Source: CAMYKD01 sp041617155
GTDB taxonomy: Bacteria > Pseudomonadota > Alphaproteobacteria > Kiloniellales > JAKSDN01
Assembly (NCBI GenBank): GCA_041617155.1
Contig: JBFJPL010000054.1
Location: 1 to 27,637 of the forward strand
DNA length: 27,637 nucleotides
Direction: 5' to 3'
The position numbers and the translations under genes were made by a program. Below, piece after piece: positions 1 to 8,642 of the stretch (position 1 is the stretch's first letter; the number at the start of each line of letters is the position of its first letter). The notes beneath the pieces are model-generated. The model was not told where the DNA came from and searched no databases. It worked only from the letters and a program-made list of their open reading frames with translations.

Positions 1-347
1 AGCGCCGGGTCGTCGAAGACCTCCTGGCTGCTGCCTCGGTGCCGGCGCCGCTCGACCGCCGACAGGTCGGCGAAGTAGCGCCCGGCCTTGGCCAGTGCCG
101 CCAGCGGACTTTCCACCAGGTCGTGCGGCATACGGTAGAAGCCGGCCTCGATGTTGCGCCAGTCCTGCACCAGCAGGCGGCGCAGGTCGGCGACGATACG
201 CGTGCGGTCGGGCACCGGGCCCTCGATCGGCGCCGGCTGCGGCACCGGCCTGGTCAGCCGGCCCGACAGCCAGGACTGGCCCCAGTAGACACCGACCCGG
301 GCGCTCTGTCCGAGCGCATAGGCGATGCGTGCGATCGGCCCGGCCAC
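1..347 (-). CDS. Probable class I SAM-dependent methyltransferase, N-terminal part (runs off the left edge)
   Basis: An open frame on the minus strand begins with GTG at 347 and continues without a stop to the window edge, giving about 115 residues. A GGAGG lies 8 nt before the GTG, and the start is only 2 nt after the stop of the upstream SDR gene, so the two are almost certainly co-transcribed. The N-terminus starts VAGPIARIAYALGQSARVG. Further on it contains IEAGFYRMP and FADLSAVERRR. From memory, this N-terminal style belongs to a group of alphaproteobacterial methyltransferases that often sit next to SDR genes. The SAM-binding motif itself would lie outside the window, so the function is an inference. 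That a gene is present is well supported by the frame, the ribosome binding site and the coupling. Confidence 0.6.
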   Translation of the reverse strand, partial: MAGPIARIAYALGQSARVGVYWGQSWLSGRLTRPVPQPAPIEGPVPDRTRIVADLRRLLVQDWRNIEAGFYRMPHDLVESPLAALAKAGRYFADLSAVERRRHRGSSQEVFDDPA

Positions 348-349
348 GC

Positions 350-1126
350 TCAGGACCTCCGGCCGTGGCGGGCCATCACGCCTCGGGCGCCGGCCCGCAG
401 CAAGGCACGCGGCGTGAAGCGGCTGGCCGTCGCGGCCAGGCGGTTGCCGCCGCCGACCACATGGATCGTGCGCCGCCCCAGCGCCGCCACGCCTTCGCGC
501 GCGACCTGTCCGGCGCTGGCCATGGGGCCCATGCCGTCCAACCCGGCGCGGGCGAAAAAGCTGCTGCGGGTTGGCCCCGGACAGAGCGCCAGCACGTCGA
601 CCGGACGGCCGTGCAGCTCGCCGGCCAGGCTCTCGGCAAAGATCAGATCGAACGCCTTGGTCGCCGAATAAGTGGCCAGACGCGGCAGCGGGAAAAAGGC
701 GGCCGTGCTGGCGACGATGACGATCCCTGCCGGCCGGCCGCTTTGCTCGGCGCGCGCCAGCATTCCTGGCAAGAGCGCGCGGGTCAGCAGGACCGGCGCC
801 AGGCAGTTCACTTGGATCATCTCGGCCTCGCGTTCCGCCGTGCTGTCGGTCAGGGCGCCGAAATGGCCGAGGCCGGCGTTATTGACCAGCAGGTCCAGCG
901 GCAGGCCCTCGGCCCGCGCGATCAGCGCCGCGCGGCCGGCGTCCTCGGCCAAGTCCGCGACCAGGGTTTCGACCCGGCGTCCGCCGCCCAACTCTTCGGC
1001 CAGGGCATCGAGGCGCGCCCCGTCACGGCCGGTCAGCAGCAGGCCGGTCTCCCGCGGCAGTTCCCGGGCGAAGGCCTCGCCGATGCCGCTGCTGGCACCG
1101 GTGATCAGGGCGAAGTGGTAAGTCAC
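350..1126 (-). CDS. Short-chain dehydrogenase/reductase (SDR family)
   Basis: A 258-residue protein of normal length for a classical SDR, an NAD(P)-dependent oxidoreductase with a Rossmann fold. Visible motifs are the dinucleotide-binding GASSGIG (residues 10–16), NNAG (82–85), a serine near 140 (IVASTAAF) and the catalytic YSATK (Tyr153, Lys157). The PGPTRSSFF stretch after the active site fits the family. The start is GTG at 1126, with AAGGAG 6 nt upstream and no better ATG. The gene lies 118 bp downstream of the ABC ATPase on the same strand and overlaps functionally with the partial methyltransferase gene, whose start follows by 2 nt. The substrate cannot be read from the sequence. Nearest relatives are probably the 'YqjQ/DltE-like' SDRs that act on lipids or small ketones, but this is a guess. 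Confidence 0.9.
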   Translation of the reverse strand: MTYHFALITGASSGIGEAFARELPRETGLLLTGRDGARLDALAEELGGGRRVETLVADLAEDAGRAALIARAEGLPLDLLVNNAGLGHFGALTDSTAEREAEMIQVNCLAPVLLTRALLPGMLARAEQSGRPAGIVIVASTAAFFPLPRLATYSATKAFDLIFAESLAGELHGRPVDVLALCPGPTRSSFFARAGLDGMGPMASAGQVAREGVAALGRRTIHVVGGGNRLAATASRFTPRALLRAGARGVMARHGRRS

Positions 1127-1244
1127 GGCCGCTCCTTCGTTGACCGCGCCATCATACGGCCTGGGCTCGGCCAGCGGGAAGTCATTCCTGGGTCATCGAC
1201 CGGGTGCGGCGGCACTCGGACAACCGGGCAAATGGGCAACCGCT

Positions 1245-1955
<711 letters not shown>

Positions 1956-1957
1956 CG

Positions 1958-3202
1958 TCAGGTTGCGCCCCTGATGATGTCGACCGGATCGACTCCGGCG
2001 GCCTTTCGTGCCGGCAAATAGGCGGCGAAGGTGGCGGCGGCCAGCGCCATGGCGCCGCTCAACAGATAGTGGCTCGGCGAGCGATAGAGGATGAAGCCCT
2101 GCGTCTTGACGAAACCTTCGATCTCGAACTCGATCGACTCCAGCCCCAGGATCAGGCCGTAGCCCAGCGCCCAGCCAAGCAGCGTGCCGACGACCCCGAC
2201 CAGGAAGCCCTCGCACACGAAGATGGCACCGATGTCGCGGGCGTCGAGGCCGAACGACTTGAGGATCGCGATATCGCGTGTCTTCTCCAACACGACGGTC
2301 GAGATGATGTTGAAAATACCGAAGGCGGCGACCAGCAGGATCGCGCCGGTGGTCGAGTACATGATGCCGTTCTGGATCACGAAGATGCCGAGCACATTCT
2401 GATTGGCTTCCTGCCAGGATTCGCTGCGGTAGCCGAAGCGATGTTCGATGCGCCGGGCGAGCGCCTCGGCCTCGGTCACCTGGGCGATCCGCAGGCGGAT
2501 GCGGTTCACCACGTTGGCCCGATCCTGCAGCACCTGGACCTTCTTCAACAGGGCGTAGCTCTGGAAGTTGTCCATGCTAACGATTCCGGTGCTGAACAGG
2601 CCGACCACCTTCATCTTGAGGATCACCCCCGCAGGCGACAGCACGGTCAGGGTATCGCGGTGCTGAGCGCCCACCTTGGCGGCCAGGCCGGTACCCAGGA
2701 TGAGCCCGTTGGCCGTGGTGCGCAGGTCGTCCAGGGTGCCGACGGTCATGTCCCGCTCCAGCTTGCTGACCAGGCGTTCGCGCTCGGGCTCGATGCCGAT
2801 GATCGTGGCCGAGACGTCCTTGGAGCCATAGCGCAGGATGATCTCACCGGTCAGCACCGGCGATACCGTGACGCCGGGCATGCGGGACAGCACAGCGACC
2901 TTGGCATTGCCGTTCTTGATGCCGCGCGGCTCGTCCTTTGGCTTGACGCCGGTCAGCTGCACGGCGCCGGTCGGATAGAGGCGCTCGACCGGCTGCAGCG
3001 GCGGCACGCGGTACTCGTCCTTGATTTCGATATGCGGCGACACGTCGATGATCTTGTCGACGAAGTAGTTCTGGAAGCCTTGCATCATGGCGGCGATCGC
3101 GATGAAGAAGCCGACTCCCAGCGAGACGCCGACCAGCGAAACCAGGGTCTGGCGTCGCCGGCTGCGCAGATGGGTCAACGCGATGTCGAGCAGAAGCCGC
3201 AT
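1958..3202 (-). CDS. ABC exporter permease, FtsX/MacB_PCD family
   Basis: A 414-residue inner-membrane protein with the MacB/LolCE/DevC topology: one membrane segment near the N-terminus (about residues 20–40, VSLVGVSLGVGFFIAIA), a periplasmic domain of about 230 residues, then three C-terminal segments (TTGAILLVAAFGIFNIIS; IFVCEGFLVGVVGTLLGWALG; LLSGAMALAAATFAAYLPA). It ends with the typical ARKAAGVDPVDIIRG. The start is the ATG at 3202, with GGAGA upstream and 2 nt after the stop of the fusion-protein gene. A longer open frame runs upstream but only shadows the adaptor gene. It presumably works as a homodimer with the ATPase downstream and the HlyD-type adaptor upstream. Family assignment is firm and substrate is not known. 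Confidence 0.88.
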   Translation of the reverse strand: MRLLLDIALTHLRSRRRQTLVSLVGVSLGVGFFIAIAAMMQGFQNYFVDKIIDVSPHIEIKDEYRVPPLQPVERLYPTGAVQLTGVKPKDEPRGIKNGNAKVAVLSRMPGVTVSPVLTGEIILRYGSKDVSATIIGIEPERERLVSKLERDMTVGTLDDLRTTANGLILGTGLAAKVGAQHRDTLTVLSPAGVILKMKVVGLFSTGIVSMDNFQSYALLKKVQVLQDRANVVNRIRLRIAQVTEAEALARRIEHRFGYRSESWQEANQNVLGIFVIQNGIMYSTTGAILLVAAFGIFNIISTVVLEKTRDIAILKSFGLDARDIGAIFVCEGFLVGVVGTLLGWALGYGLILGLESIEFEIEGFVKTQGFILYRSPSHYLLSGAMALAAATFAAYLPARKAAGVDPVDIIRGAT

Positions 3203-3204
3203 TG

Positions 3205-4212
3205 TCACGGTCTCCTTGCGCGGACCGGATCGCCGTCGGCCAGGCTCGCCGGCGGGTCCGAGATCAACACCTCGCCGTCGGCGAGGCCGTCGAGAACCTC
3301 CACCAGCGCATCGCCGTAGACCCCGACCCTGACGTCCCGACGCCGGGCATGGCCGTCCTCGACGATCCAGACCGAATGGCCGACCAGCGCCGTTTGCGGC
3401 ACCAGCAGCGCCCGCTCGGTCTCGCGCGCGATGATGTTGACCTCCGCGGTCATGCCGATCAACAGCGGCGAGTCGATGGGCAGCAGGATGCGGACCCGAT
3501 ACTGCTTGTTTATCGGGTCGCCCTTGGGCGTGATCTCCGTGACCGTGCCGTCGAGCACGCGATCGGGAAAGGCATCGGCCTTGATCAGGGCGCGTTGGTC
3601 CGTGCGCACCCGCGGTATGTCCTCCTCGTCGACCTCCGTGGTGATCCAATAGGGCCGACCGGCGCCGACCCAGAGCAGCACGTCGCCGGCCTGGACCACC
3701 TCGCCGACCTCGCCATCCTTGCGCAGGACAACGCCATCGAGTGGCGCGACAATGGTCAGATCGGTCAGCCGCTGCCGGGCGATGCGGAGCAGCGCTTGGC
3801 TCTGGTCGAACTCGCTCTGGAGCCGCTGGTAGGCCTGGCGGCTGACGGTTTCCTTCTCGACCAGCGCTTCGTAACGCTTCAGGTCGGCCTGCAGAAAGGC
3901 GATGCGCGCCTCCAGCTCCTCGACGGTGCCGCGCGCCTTGCGATCATCCAGACGAACCAGCACATCGCCCTGCTCGACCGCCGCGCCCTCGACCGCCGGA
4001 TAGTCGACGATGCGGCCGGTTTCGATCGAGGCGATCTGAGCCCAACGGATCGGCTCCACGGTCCCCGTCGCGTAGATGGCGTCGACCGCCGGACCGCGTT
4101 GCGGCTGGACGACCGTGACGGTCGGTGGCGCCGTGCGCAGCCACCACAGGCCGCCGGCCGCGAGTGCCGCGGCGGCGGCCAGCGGCAAGAGGTAACGGAG
4201 CCAGGCTTTCAT
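3205..4212 (-). CDS. Periplasmic membrane-fusion (HlyD/MacA/DevB-type) adaptor of the ABC exporter
   Basis: A 335-residue protein with an N-terminal membrane anchor (residues 5–26, WLRYLLPLAAAAALAAGGLWW). This is followed by a split biotinyl-lipoyl-like domain (ATGTVEP ... EGAAVEQGDVLVRLDD), an alpha-hairpin or coiled coil (about 90–150, EELEARIAFLQADLKRYEALV), the second lipoyl half (APLDGVVLRKDGEVGEVVQAGDVL) and beta-barrel domains. I chose the ATG at 4212 because AAGGA lies about 7 nt upstream. An ATG at 4239 would add nine residues but overlaps the best -10 hexamer (4238–4243). It is the first gene of the exporter operon and is divergent from pgk. It should bridge the permease to an outer-membrane factor that is not encoded in this window. 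Confidence 0.88.
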   Translation of the reverse strand: MKAWLRYLLPLAAAAALAAGGLWWLRTAPPTVTVVQPQRGPAVDAIYATGTVEPIRWAQIASIETGRIVDYPAVEGAAVEQGDVLVRLDDRKARGTVEELEARIAFLQADLKRYEALVEKETVSRQAYQRLQSEFDQSQALLRIARQRLTDLTIVAPLDGVVLRKDGEVGEVVQAGDVLLWVGAGRPYWITTEVDEEDIPRVRTDQRALIKADAFPDRVLDGTVTEITPKGDPINKQYRVRILLPIDSPLLIGMTAEVNIIARETERALLVPQTALVGHSVWIVEDGHARRRDVRVGVYGDALVEVLDGLADGEVLISDPPASLADGDPVRARRP

Positions 4213-4237
4213 CCGCGTTCCTTCGTTGAACCGGGCC

Positions 4238-4270
4238 ATGATAGCCGGACCGGTGCGGTGCTTGCACCGG
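4238..4270 (-). promoter_or_regulatory. Candidate promoter and operator-like palindrome of the ABC exporter operon
   Basis: On the minus strand TATCAT (4243–4238) matches the sigma-70 -10 consensus at 5 of 6 positions; the -35 is weak. Overlapping the spacer and -35 region is an inverted repeat CCGGTGC-N7-GCACCGG (4250–4256 and 4264–4270), with perfect 7-bp arms. It is placed where a repressor or activator could act. No regulator gene lies nearby. Confidence 0.4.
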
Positions 4271-4307
4271 GCAGCTGCTTTCCGTATCACTTTGTGCACC
4301 CGCACAA
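4263..4307 (+). promoter_or_regulatory. Candidate pgk promoter with palindrome at the start site
   Basis: TTGCAC (4263–4268), a 16-nt spacer and TATCAC (4285–4290) form a plausible sigma-70 promoter about 40 nt before pgk. Directly after the -10, at the expected transcription start, is the perfect inverted repeat TTGTGC-ACCC-GCACAA (4292–4307). That location suits an operator for a carbon-metabolism regulator. The assignment is by inspection only. Confidence 0.4.
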
Positions 4308-4338
4308 CGTTGATCTGGCTCAGGAGTCGACACCGGAC

Positions 4339-5541
4339 ATGGCCCGCTTCAAGACGCTCGATGATCTGGCGGTCGCAGGGCAGCGCGTACTGCTGCGCGC
4401 CGATCTCAACGTCCCCATGCAGGATGGCCGGGTGAGCGATGCGACGCGGATCGACCGGCTGGTGCCGACCGTCGAGGAACTGACCGGCAAGGGCGCGCGG
4501 GTGATCTTGATGTCGCACTTCGGGCGGCCAAAGGGCAAGGCGGTGCCGGAACTGTCGCTCGAACCCCTGGTCGGGCCGCTTTCCGAGGCTCTCGGCGGCC
4601 GCAAGGTGGCCTTCGCCGCGGACTGTATCGGAGTTGACCCGGAAAGCGTCGTCGAGGGCCTCAAGGACGGCGAGGTGGCATTGCTCGAAAACCTGCGGTT
4701 CCATGCCGGCGAGGAGGCCAACGACGCCGCTTTCGCCAGGCGGCTCGCCAAGCTCGGCGACCTCTACGTCAACGACGCCTTCTCCGCCGCCCACCGCGCG
4801 CATGCGTCGGTCGAGGCTCTGGCCGCCTTGCTGCCGGCTGCAGCCGGGCGTCTCATGCAAGCGGAACTGGAACACCTGGAGAGCGCGTTGGGCGCGCCCG
4901 AGCGGCCCGTGGCGGCGATCGTCGGCGGCGCCAAGGTCTCCACCAAGCTCGCCCTGCTCGGAAATCTGATCGGACGGGTCGACATGCTGGTGATCGGCGG
5001 CGCCATGGCGAACACTTTCCTCAACGCGCTAGGCGTGACGATCGGGCGATCGCTCTGCGAACACGATATGGCGGAAATCGCGCGCAAAATCGTCGAGCAG
5101 GCCAAGCAGGCCGGCTGCGACTTGGTGTTGCCGACCGACGCCGTGGTGGCCACCGAGTTCAAGGCCGGCGCCGAACACAGGACGGTGTCGATCAAGTCGG
5201 TGGCGGCCGACGATATGATCCTCGATGCCGGCCCGGCGACGGCGGCACACCTGGCGCAGCGCCTGGCCGAGTGCCGCACCTTGGTATGGAACGGACCGCT
5301 CGGCTGTTTCGAGATGCCGCCGTTCGACGCCGCCACCAACAGCGTGGCGCAGGCCGCGGCGGCCCTGACGCGGCAAGGCCGTCTCTTGTCGGTGGCCGGC
5401 GGCGGCGATACCGTGTCGGCGCTCAGCCATGCCGGCGTTGCCGGCGACTTCTCCTACGTTTCGACGGCCGGGGGGGCCTTTCTCGAATGGTTAGAGGGCA
5501 AGACCCTGCCCGGTGTCGCGGCCCTCGAGGCGGCGGCTTGA
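4339..5541 (+). CDS. pgk: Phosphoglycerate kinase
   Basis: A 400-residue cytoplasmic glycolytic/gluconeogenic enzyme that transfers phosphate between 1,3-bisphosphoglycerate and ADP. Family landmarks are RVLLRADLNVP (residues 16–26), SHFGRPKG (59–66), LLENLRFHAGEE, YVNDAFSAAHRAHAS, IVGGAKVSTK, a nucleotide-binding WNGPLGCFEMPPF and the C-terminal SVAGGGDTVSAL. Length equals the usual bacterial form. The frame is open far upstream, but homologues begin at this ATG (MARFKTLDDL) and an AGGAG lies about 12 nt before it. It is not next to gap or fba as in many alphaproteobacteria. It is divergent from an ABC exporter and followed after 46 nt by a sugar-dehydrogenase-like lipoprotein gene that is likely co-transcribed. 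Confidence 0.97.
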   Translation: MARFKTLDDLAVAGQRVLLRADLNVPMQDGRVSDATRIDRLVPTVEELTGKGARVILMSHFGRPKGKAVPELSLEPLVGPLSEALGGRKVAFAADCIGVDPESVVEGLKDGEVALLENLRFHAGEEANDAAFARRLAKLGDLYVNDAFSAAHRAHASVEALAALLPAAAGRLMQAELEHLESALGAPERPVAAIVGGAKVSTKLALLGNLIGRVDMLVIGGAMANTFLNALGVTIGRSLCEHDMAEIARKIVEQAKQAGCDLVLPTDAVVATEFKAGAEHRTVSIKSVAADDMILDAGPATAAHLAQRLAECRTLVWNGPLGCFEMPPFDAATNSVAQAAAALTRQGRLLSVAGGGDTVSALSHAGVAGDFSYVSTAGGAFLEWLEGKTLPGVAALEAAA

Positions 5542-5587
5542 GACGGTTCAGACGATGCCGCCGGCGCTGGCCCTGGAGCGGGCGCCC

Positions 5588-6874
5588 ATGAAGCGGCTGC
5601 GGTTGCTGCTGCCGGTTCTGGCAGCCTGTGCCGGGCCGCCCGAGGCGCCGCCGGCCACTCCCGCGACGCCCAGCCCGCCGCCGGCGCCCCAGCCGGCGGC
5701 GGCCAGTGGCGAGCCATGGGACGTGGTGCCTGGCACGCGGTTTCAAATCTTGCCGACGGCGCTGCCTGCATTAAACGCGACGGCCTCGGTGCGCAATCCG
5801 CCCAAGCGTGTGGGTCGGCCGCGGGGCCGCCTGCCACGCGTGCCCAAGGGCTTCAAGGTCAATGCCTTCGCCGCTGACCTCTCGCACCCGCGCGCTCTGG
5901 CCGTTGCGCCCAACGGCGACGTCTTTCTGTCCGAGTCGCGGATCGGTCGCATCACGCTGCTGCGCGACGAGGACGAGGACGGCTTTGCCGAAACGGTGCG
6001 GATCTTCGCCCAGGACTTCCGTGCCCCTTTCGGCCTGGCGTTCCATGACGGCGCCCTCTATGTCGCGGACCGCCAAGCGGTCTGGCGCATCCCCTACAAG
6101 AGCGGCGACATCCGGGCGCGCGGGCCGGCGGAATCCGTCACCCCGCCCGGTGCGCTCGGCAGTGGCGGCGGCCATTGGACCCGCAGCATCGTGTTCCATC
6201 CAGGGAGCGACCGCTTCTATGTAGCGGTCGGCAGTGCCGGCAATCTGCGGGAGGAGGCGTCGCCGCGGGCCACGGTTCAAGTTTTCGAAGGCGACGGCTC
6301 GGTTGGCCGGACCTTCGCCTCCGGCCTGCGCAATCCCGTGGGGATGGCCTTCTATCCGGGGACCGAGGAGCTCTACGTCGTGGTCAACGAGCGCGACGGA
6401 CAGGGCGACGAGCTGGTGCCGGACTACCTGACGCGGATCGCCGACGGCGATTTCTTCGGTTGGCCCTATGCCTACACCGGCACCAACCCACAGCCGGACT
6501 TCGCCGAGCTGCGGCCCGATCTGGTCGCCCAGAGCAAACTTCCGGACCTGCTGTTCCGCAGCCACTCCGCACCCCTGGGTATGGCGTTTTACGACGGCAA
6601 GGAGTTCCCCAAGGCGTATCGCGGCGATGCCTTCGTGGCCCTGCACGGCTCCTGGAACGCGGCGGTGCCGCGCGGCTACATGGTCGTGCGCGTGCCGTTC
6701 AAGGATGGTCGCCCGGCCGGCGGCTACGAGGCTTTCGTGACCGGTTTCTGGTCCGGTGGGTCGGAGCAGGCGGAGGTCTGGGGTCGCCCGGCCGGCCTGG
6801 CCGTCGGCGCGGACGACAGCCTGCTGATCGCCGACGACACCAGCGGCACCGTCTGGCGCGTCAGCTATCCCTAG
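5588..6874 (+). CDS. Lipoprotein of the soluble glucose/sorbosone dehydrogenase (PQQ beta-propeller) family
   Basis: A 428-residue protein with a lipoprotein signal (MKRLRLLLPVLAAC, lipobox LAAC, Cys14) and a Pro/Ala-rich linker (about 15–45). A six-bladed beta-propeller of the GSDH/L-sorbosone dehydrogenase type follows. Landmarks are GFKVNAFAADLSHPRALAVAPNGDVFLSES, LRDEDEDGFAETV, APFGLAFHDGALYVAD, GGGHWTRSIVFHP, ASGLRNPVGMAFYP, DYLTRIADGDFFGWPYAYTG, HSAPLGMAFY and HGSWNAAVPRGY. Relatives oxidise sugars with PQQ, but many have no tested activity, so the reaction is not certain. I chose the ATG at 5588 because it gives a clean lipoprotein signal and has GGAG about 9 nt upstream; an in-frame ATG at 5555 would spoil the signal. 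The mature protein would be anchored in a membrane facing the periplasm. Confidence 0.85.
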   Translation: MKRLRLLLPVLAACAGPPEAPPATPATPSPPPAPQPAAASGEPWDVVPGTRFQILPTALPALNATASVRNPPKRVGRPRGRLPRVPKGFKVNAFAADLSHPRALAVAPNGDVFLSESRIGRITLLRDEDEDGFAETVRIFAQDFRAPFGLAFHDGALYVADRQAVWRIPYKSGDIRARGPAESVTPPGALGSGGGHWTRSIVFHPGSDRFYVAVGSAGNLREEASPRATVQVFEGDGSVGRTFASGLRNPVGMAFYPGTEELYVVVNERDGQGDELVPDYLTRIADGDFFGWPYAYTGTNPQPDFAELRPDLVAQSKLPDLLFRSHSAPLGMAFYDGKEFPKAYRGDAFVALHGSWNAAVPRGYMVVRVPFKDGRPAGGYEAFVTGFWSGGSEQAEVWGRPAGLAVGADDSLLIADDTSGTVWRVSYP

Positions 6875-6957
6875 TGGTATCGCCGCGGAACACCCAAGGT
6901 TCCGATCGGGCGACAAGACGGCGCTCTTCGCGACGAACGCCGCGCCCGCCGCCGCGC

Positions 6958-7998
6958 CTAGTGCATGGTGATGAGCAGGTTCTTCAGGGTGCTCATTTCT
7001 TCCAGGCAGCGCCCGGTGCCGAGCACGACGCAGGACAAGGGATCGTCGGCCAGGACCACCGGCAGGCCGGTCTCCCGGCGCAGCACGCTGTCCAGGTTGC
7101 GCAGCTGGCCGCCGCCGCCGGTCAGCACGATGCCCTTTTCGATGATGTCGGCGGCCAGCTCCGGGGCGGTGTCCTCGAGCGCGTCCTTGACCGCGTCGAC
7201 GATGGCGTTGACCGGATCGCCCAGGGCTTCGGCGACCTGGCGCTCGGATATGGTCAGCTCCTTGGGAATGCCCTGGGTCAAGTCGCGTCCCTTGATCTCC
7301 ATGGTCAGGCCGTCGCCGTTGTCCGGCGCGCAGGCCGCGCCGATCTCTTTCTTGACCCGCTCCGAGGTGCTTTCGCCGATCAGCAGATGATGGTTGCGCC
7401 GGATGTAGTGGATGATCGCCTCGTCCATGGTGTCGCCGCCGACCCGGGCCGAACGGGCGTAGACGATGCCGCCGAGCGATAGCACGGCGACCTCGGTGGT
7501 GCCGCCGCCGATATCGACCACCATGGAGCCGGTCGGCTCGGTCACCGGCAGGCCGGCGCCGATCGCCGCGGCGATTGCTTCCTCGATCAGGAAGACGTGG
7601 CGCGCGCCGGCGGACTCCGCGGCTTCCTGAATGGCGCGCCGCTCGACCGCGGTCGAGCCGGTCGGCACGCAGATGATGACCTGAGGGCTGACGAAACTGC
7701 GCCGGTTGTGCACCTTGCGGATGAAGTACTTGATCATCTCCTCGGCGACCTCGAAGTCGGCGATCACGCCCTCGCGCAGCGGCCGGATCGCCTGGATGCC
7801 GCCGGGTGTGCGGCCGAGCATCAGCTTGGCTTCGTTGCCGACGGCGACGACGCGGCGCCGATCCTTGACCTCGGCGATGGCGACGACCGAGGGCTCATTG
7901 AGCACGATCCCCTGGCCCCTGACCGCGACGAGCGTGTTGGCGGTTCCGAGATCGATCGCCATGTCCGCCGAGAACATTCCGAGAAGACGTGAAAACAT
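6958..7998 (-). CDS. mreB: Rod-shape determining protein MreB (actin homologue)
   Basis: A 346-residue bacterial actin that polymerises on the inner face of the membrane and guides lateral wall synthesis. Motifs are phosphate-1 DLGTANTLV (residues 16–24), LNEPSVVA, the connecting ICVPTGSTAVERRA, phosphate-2 VDIGGGTTEVAVLS, the adenosine motif VLTGGGGQLRNLD and the C-terminal GTGRCLEEM. The N-terminal MFSRLLGMFSADMAIDLGT is typical of alphaproteobacterial MreB. A GGAAAAG precedes the ATG. The usual partners mreC, mreD and mrdA do not follow; the next gene is a convergent lipoprotein gene 83 bp away. Family identity is very secure. Whether this is the only mreB of the cell or a second, separated copy cannot be decided here. 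Confidence 0.95.
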   Translation of the reverse strand: MFSRLLGMFSADMAIDLGTANTLVAVRGQGIVLNEPSVVAIAEVKDRRRVVAVGNEAKLMLGRTPGGIQAIRPLREGVIADFEVAEEMIKYFIRKVHNRRSFVSPQVIICVPTGSTAVERRAIQEAAESAGARHVFLIEEAIAAAIGAGLPVTEPTGSMVVDIGGGTTEVAVLSLGGIVYARSARVGGDTMDEAIIHYIRRNHHLLIGESTSERVKKEIGAACAPDNGDGLTMEIKGRDLTQGIPKELTISERQVAEALGDPVNAIVDAVKDALEDTAPELAADIIEKGIVLTGGGGQLRNLDSVLRRETGLPVVLADDPLSCVVLGTGRCLEEMSTLKNLLITMH

Positions 7999-8065
7999 TA
8001 TGATCTTTTCCGGCTGCTGGGGCTTCGGCCCGCCGTCTTGGCGGCGCCACCCTTGTTTCCGATTA

Positions 8066-8088
8066 AGCCCAGCCCGACGGGCGGGGCT
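8066..8088 (-). terminator. Possible terminator hairpin after the small secreted-protein gene
   Basis: An 11-bp near-perfect inverted repeat (AGCCCAGCCCG at 8066–8076 and CGGGCGGGGCT at 8078–8088, one mismatch) lies 8 nt after the stop of the upstream gene. It is followed on the minus strand by TTAATC rather than a true T-run, so termination would be partial at best. mreB starts 68 nt further on. Confidence 0.35.
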
Positions 8089-8095
8089 CCCTGCT

Positions 8096-8410
8096 TCAGG
8101 CGTTCGGTTCCTGTTTGTCGTCGGTGATGTTGAGTTTCTTCCAGCCCTCGCCGGCCATCATGACGCAGGTCTCGCCGTTGGATTTCGAGATGATGATCGT
8201 CCATGTCTTGCCGTCCCCGGAGGACAGCACCTCGATCAGCCGACCGTCTTCGGTCAGCCCGCCGGCCACCGGAACCTCCTGGTAGGAGGTGGCGAACTGG
8301 CCGACGACCTTGCTGTGCTGGCTGCAGCTCATCTGGGTTTGCGCCGCCGCGCTGGAGGCGACCATGACCATGGCGGCCGTAAATAAAACTGTGGTCGAGT
8401 TCCTAGCCAT
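8096..8410 (-). CDS. Small secreted protein of unknown function
   Basis: A 104-residue protein with a clear Sec signal peptide (MARNSTTVLFTAAMVMVASSAAA, cleavage predicted before QTQ). The mature domain has two cysteines (SCSQHSK and GETCVMM) that could form a disulfide in the periplasm. The segment YQEVPVAGGLTEDGRLIEVLSSGDGKTWTI recalls a short uncharacterised protein common in alphaproteobacteria, from memory and without a family name I can confirm. I chose the ATG at 8410 for the signal peptide; the frame extends upstream without coding character. It sits upstream of mreB on the same strand with a hairpin between them, so read-through into mreB is possible. I see no evidence for a specific function. 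Confidence 0.65.
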   Translation of the reverse strand: MARNSTTVLFTAAMVMVASSAAAQTQMSCSQHSKVVGQFATSYQEVPVAGGLTEDGRLIEVLSSGDGKTWTIIISKSNGETCVMMAGEGWKKLNITDDKQEPNA

Positions 8411-8642
8411 CTTGCGGGTCCGATCCTCCAAATGCTTGCGCCATCGGGCTTGAACGTTGCATCCGGCGCTTCGGGTGTGTGCGCCGGGGTCCCAACCCAT
8501 CGTTAAGGAAGAGCGTTAACATTTCCTCAATTTTCGCCGGGGACCTAGAGGAATTAGTAACGATTGTGGGGGCTTCGCGTGGTCGATCCCCGTGGCGTCG
8601 AGGCCGCTTGCCCGGCTCTCGGTGCTGGGCCAAACTGCGGAC

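Noticed and set aside
2069..3319. Long plus-strand frame opposite the ABC permease
   Set aside because: It is an artefact of high-GC third positions; the minus strand encodes a clear FtsX-type permease with membrane segments.
6887..6903. GGAAC-N7-GTTCC hairpin between the convergent lipoprotein gene and mreB
   Set aside because: The stem is only 5 bp and lacks a T-run on either strand, so it is not a credible bidirectional terminator.
8503..8520. TTAA ... TTAAC pair upstream of the Nudix gene, resembling a CtrA box
   Set aside because: The spacing is 9 nt, not the 7 nt required by the CtrA consensus.
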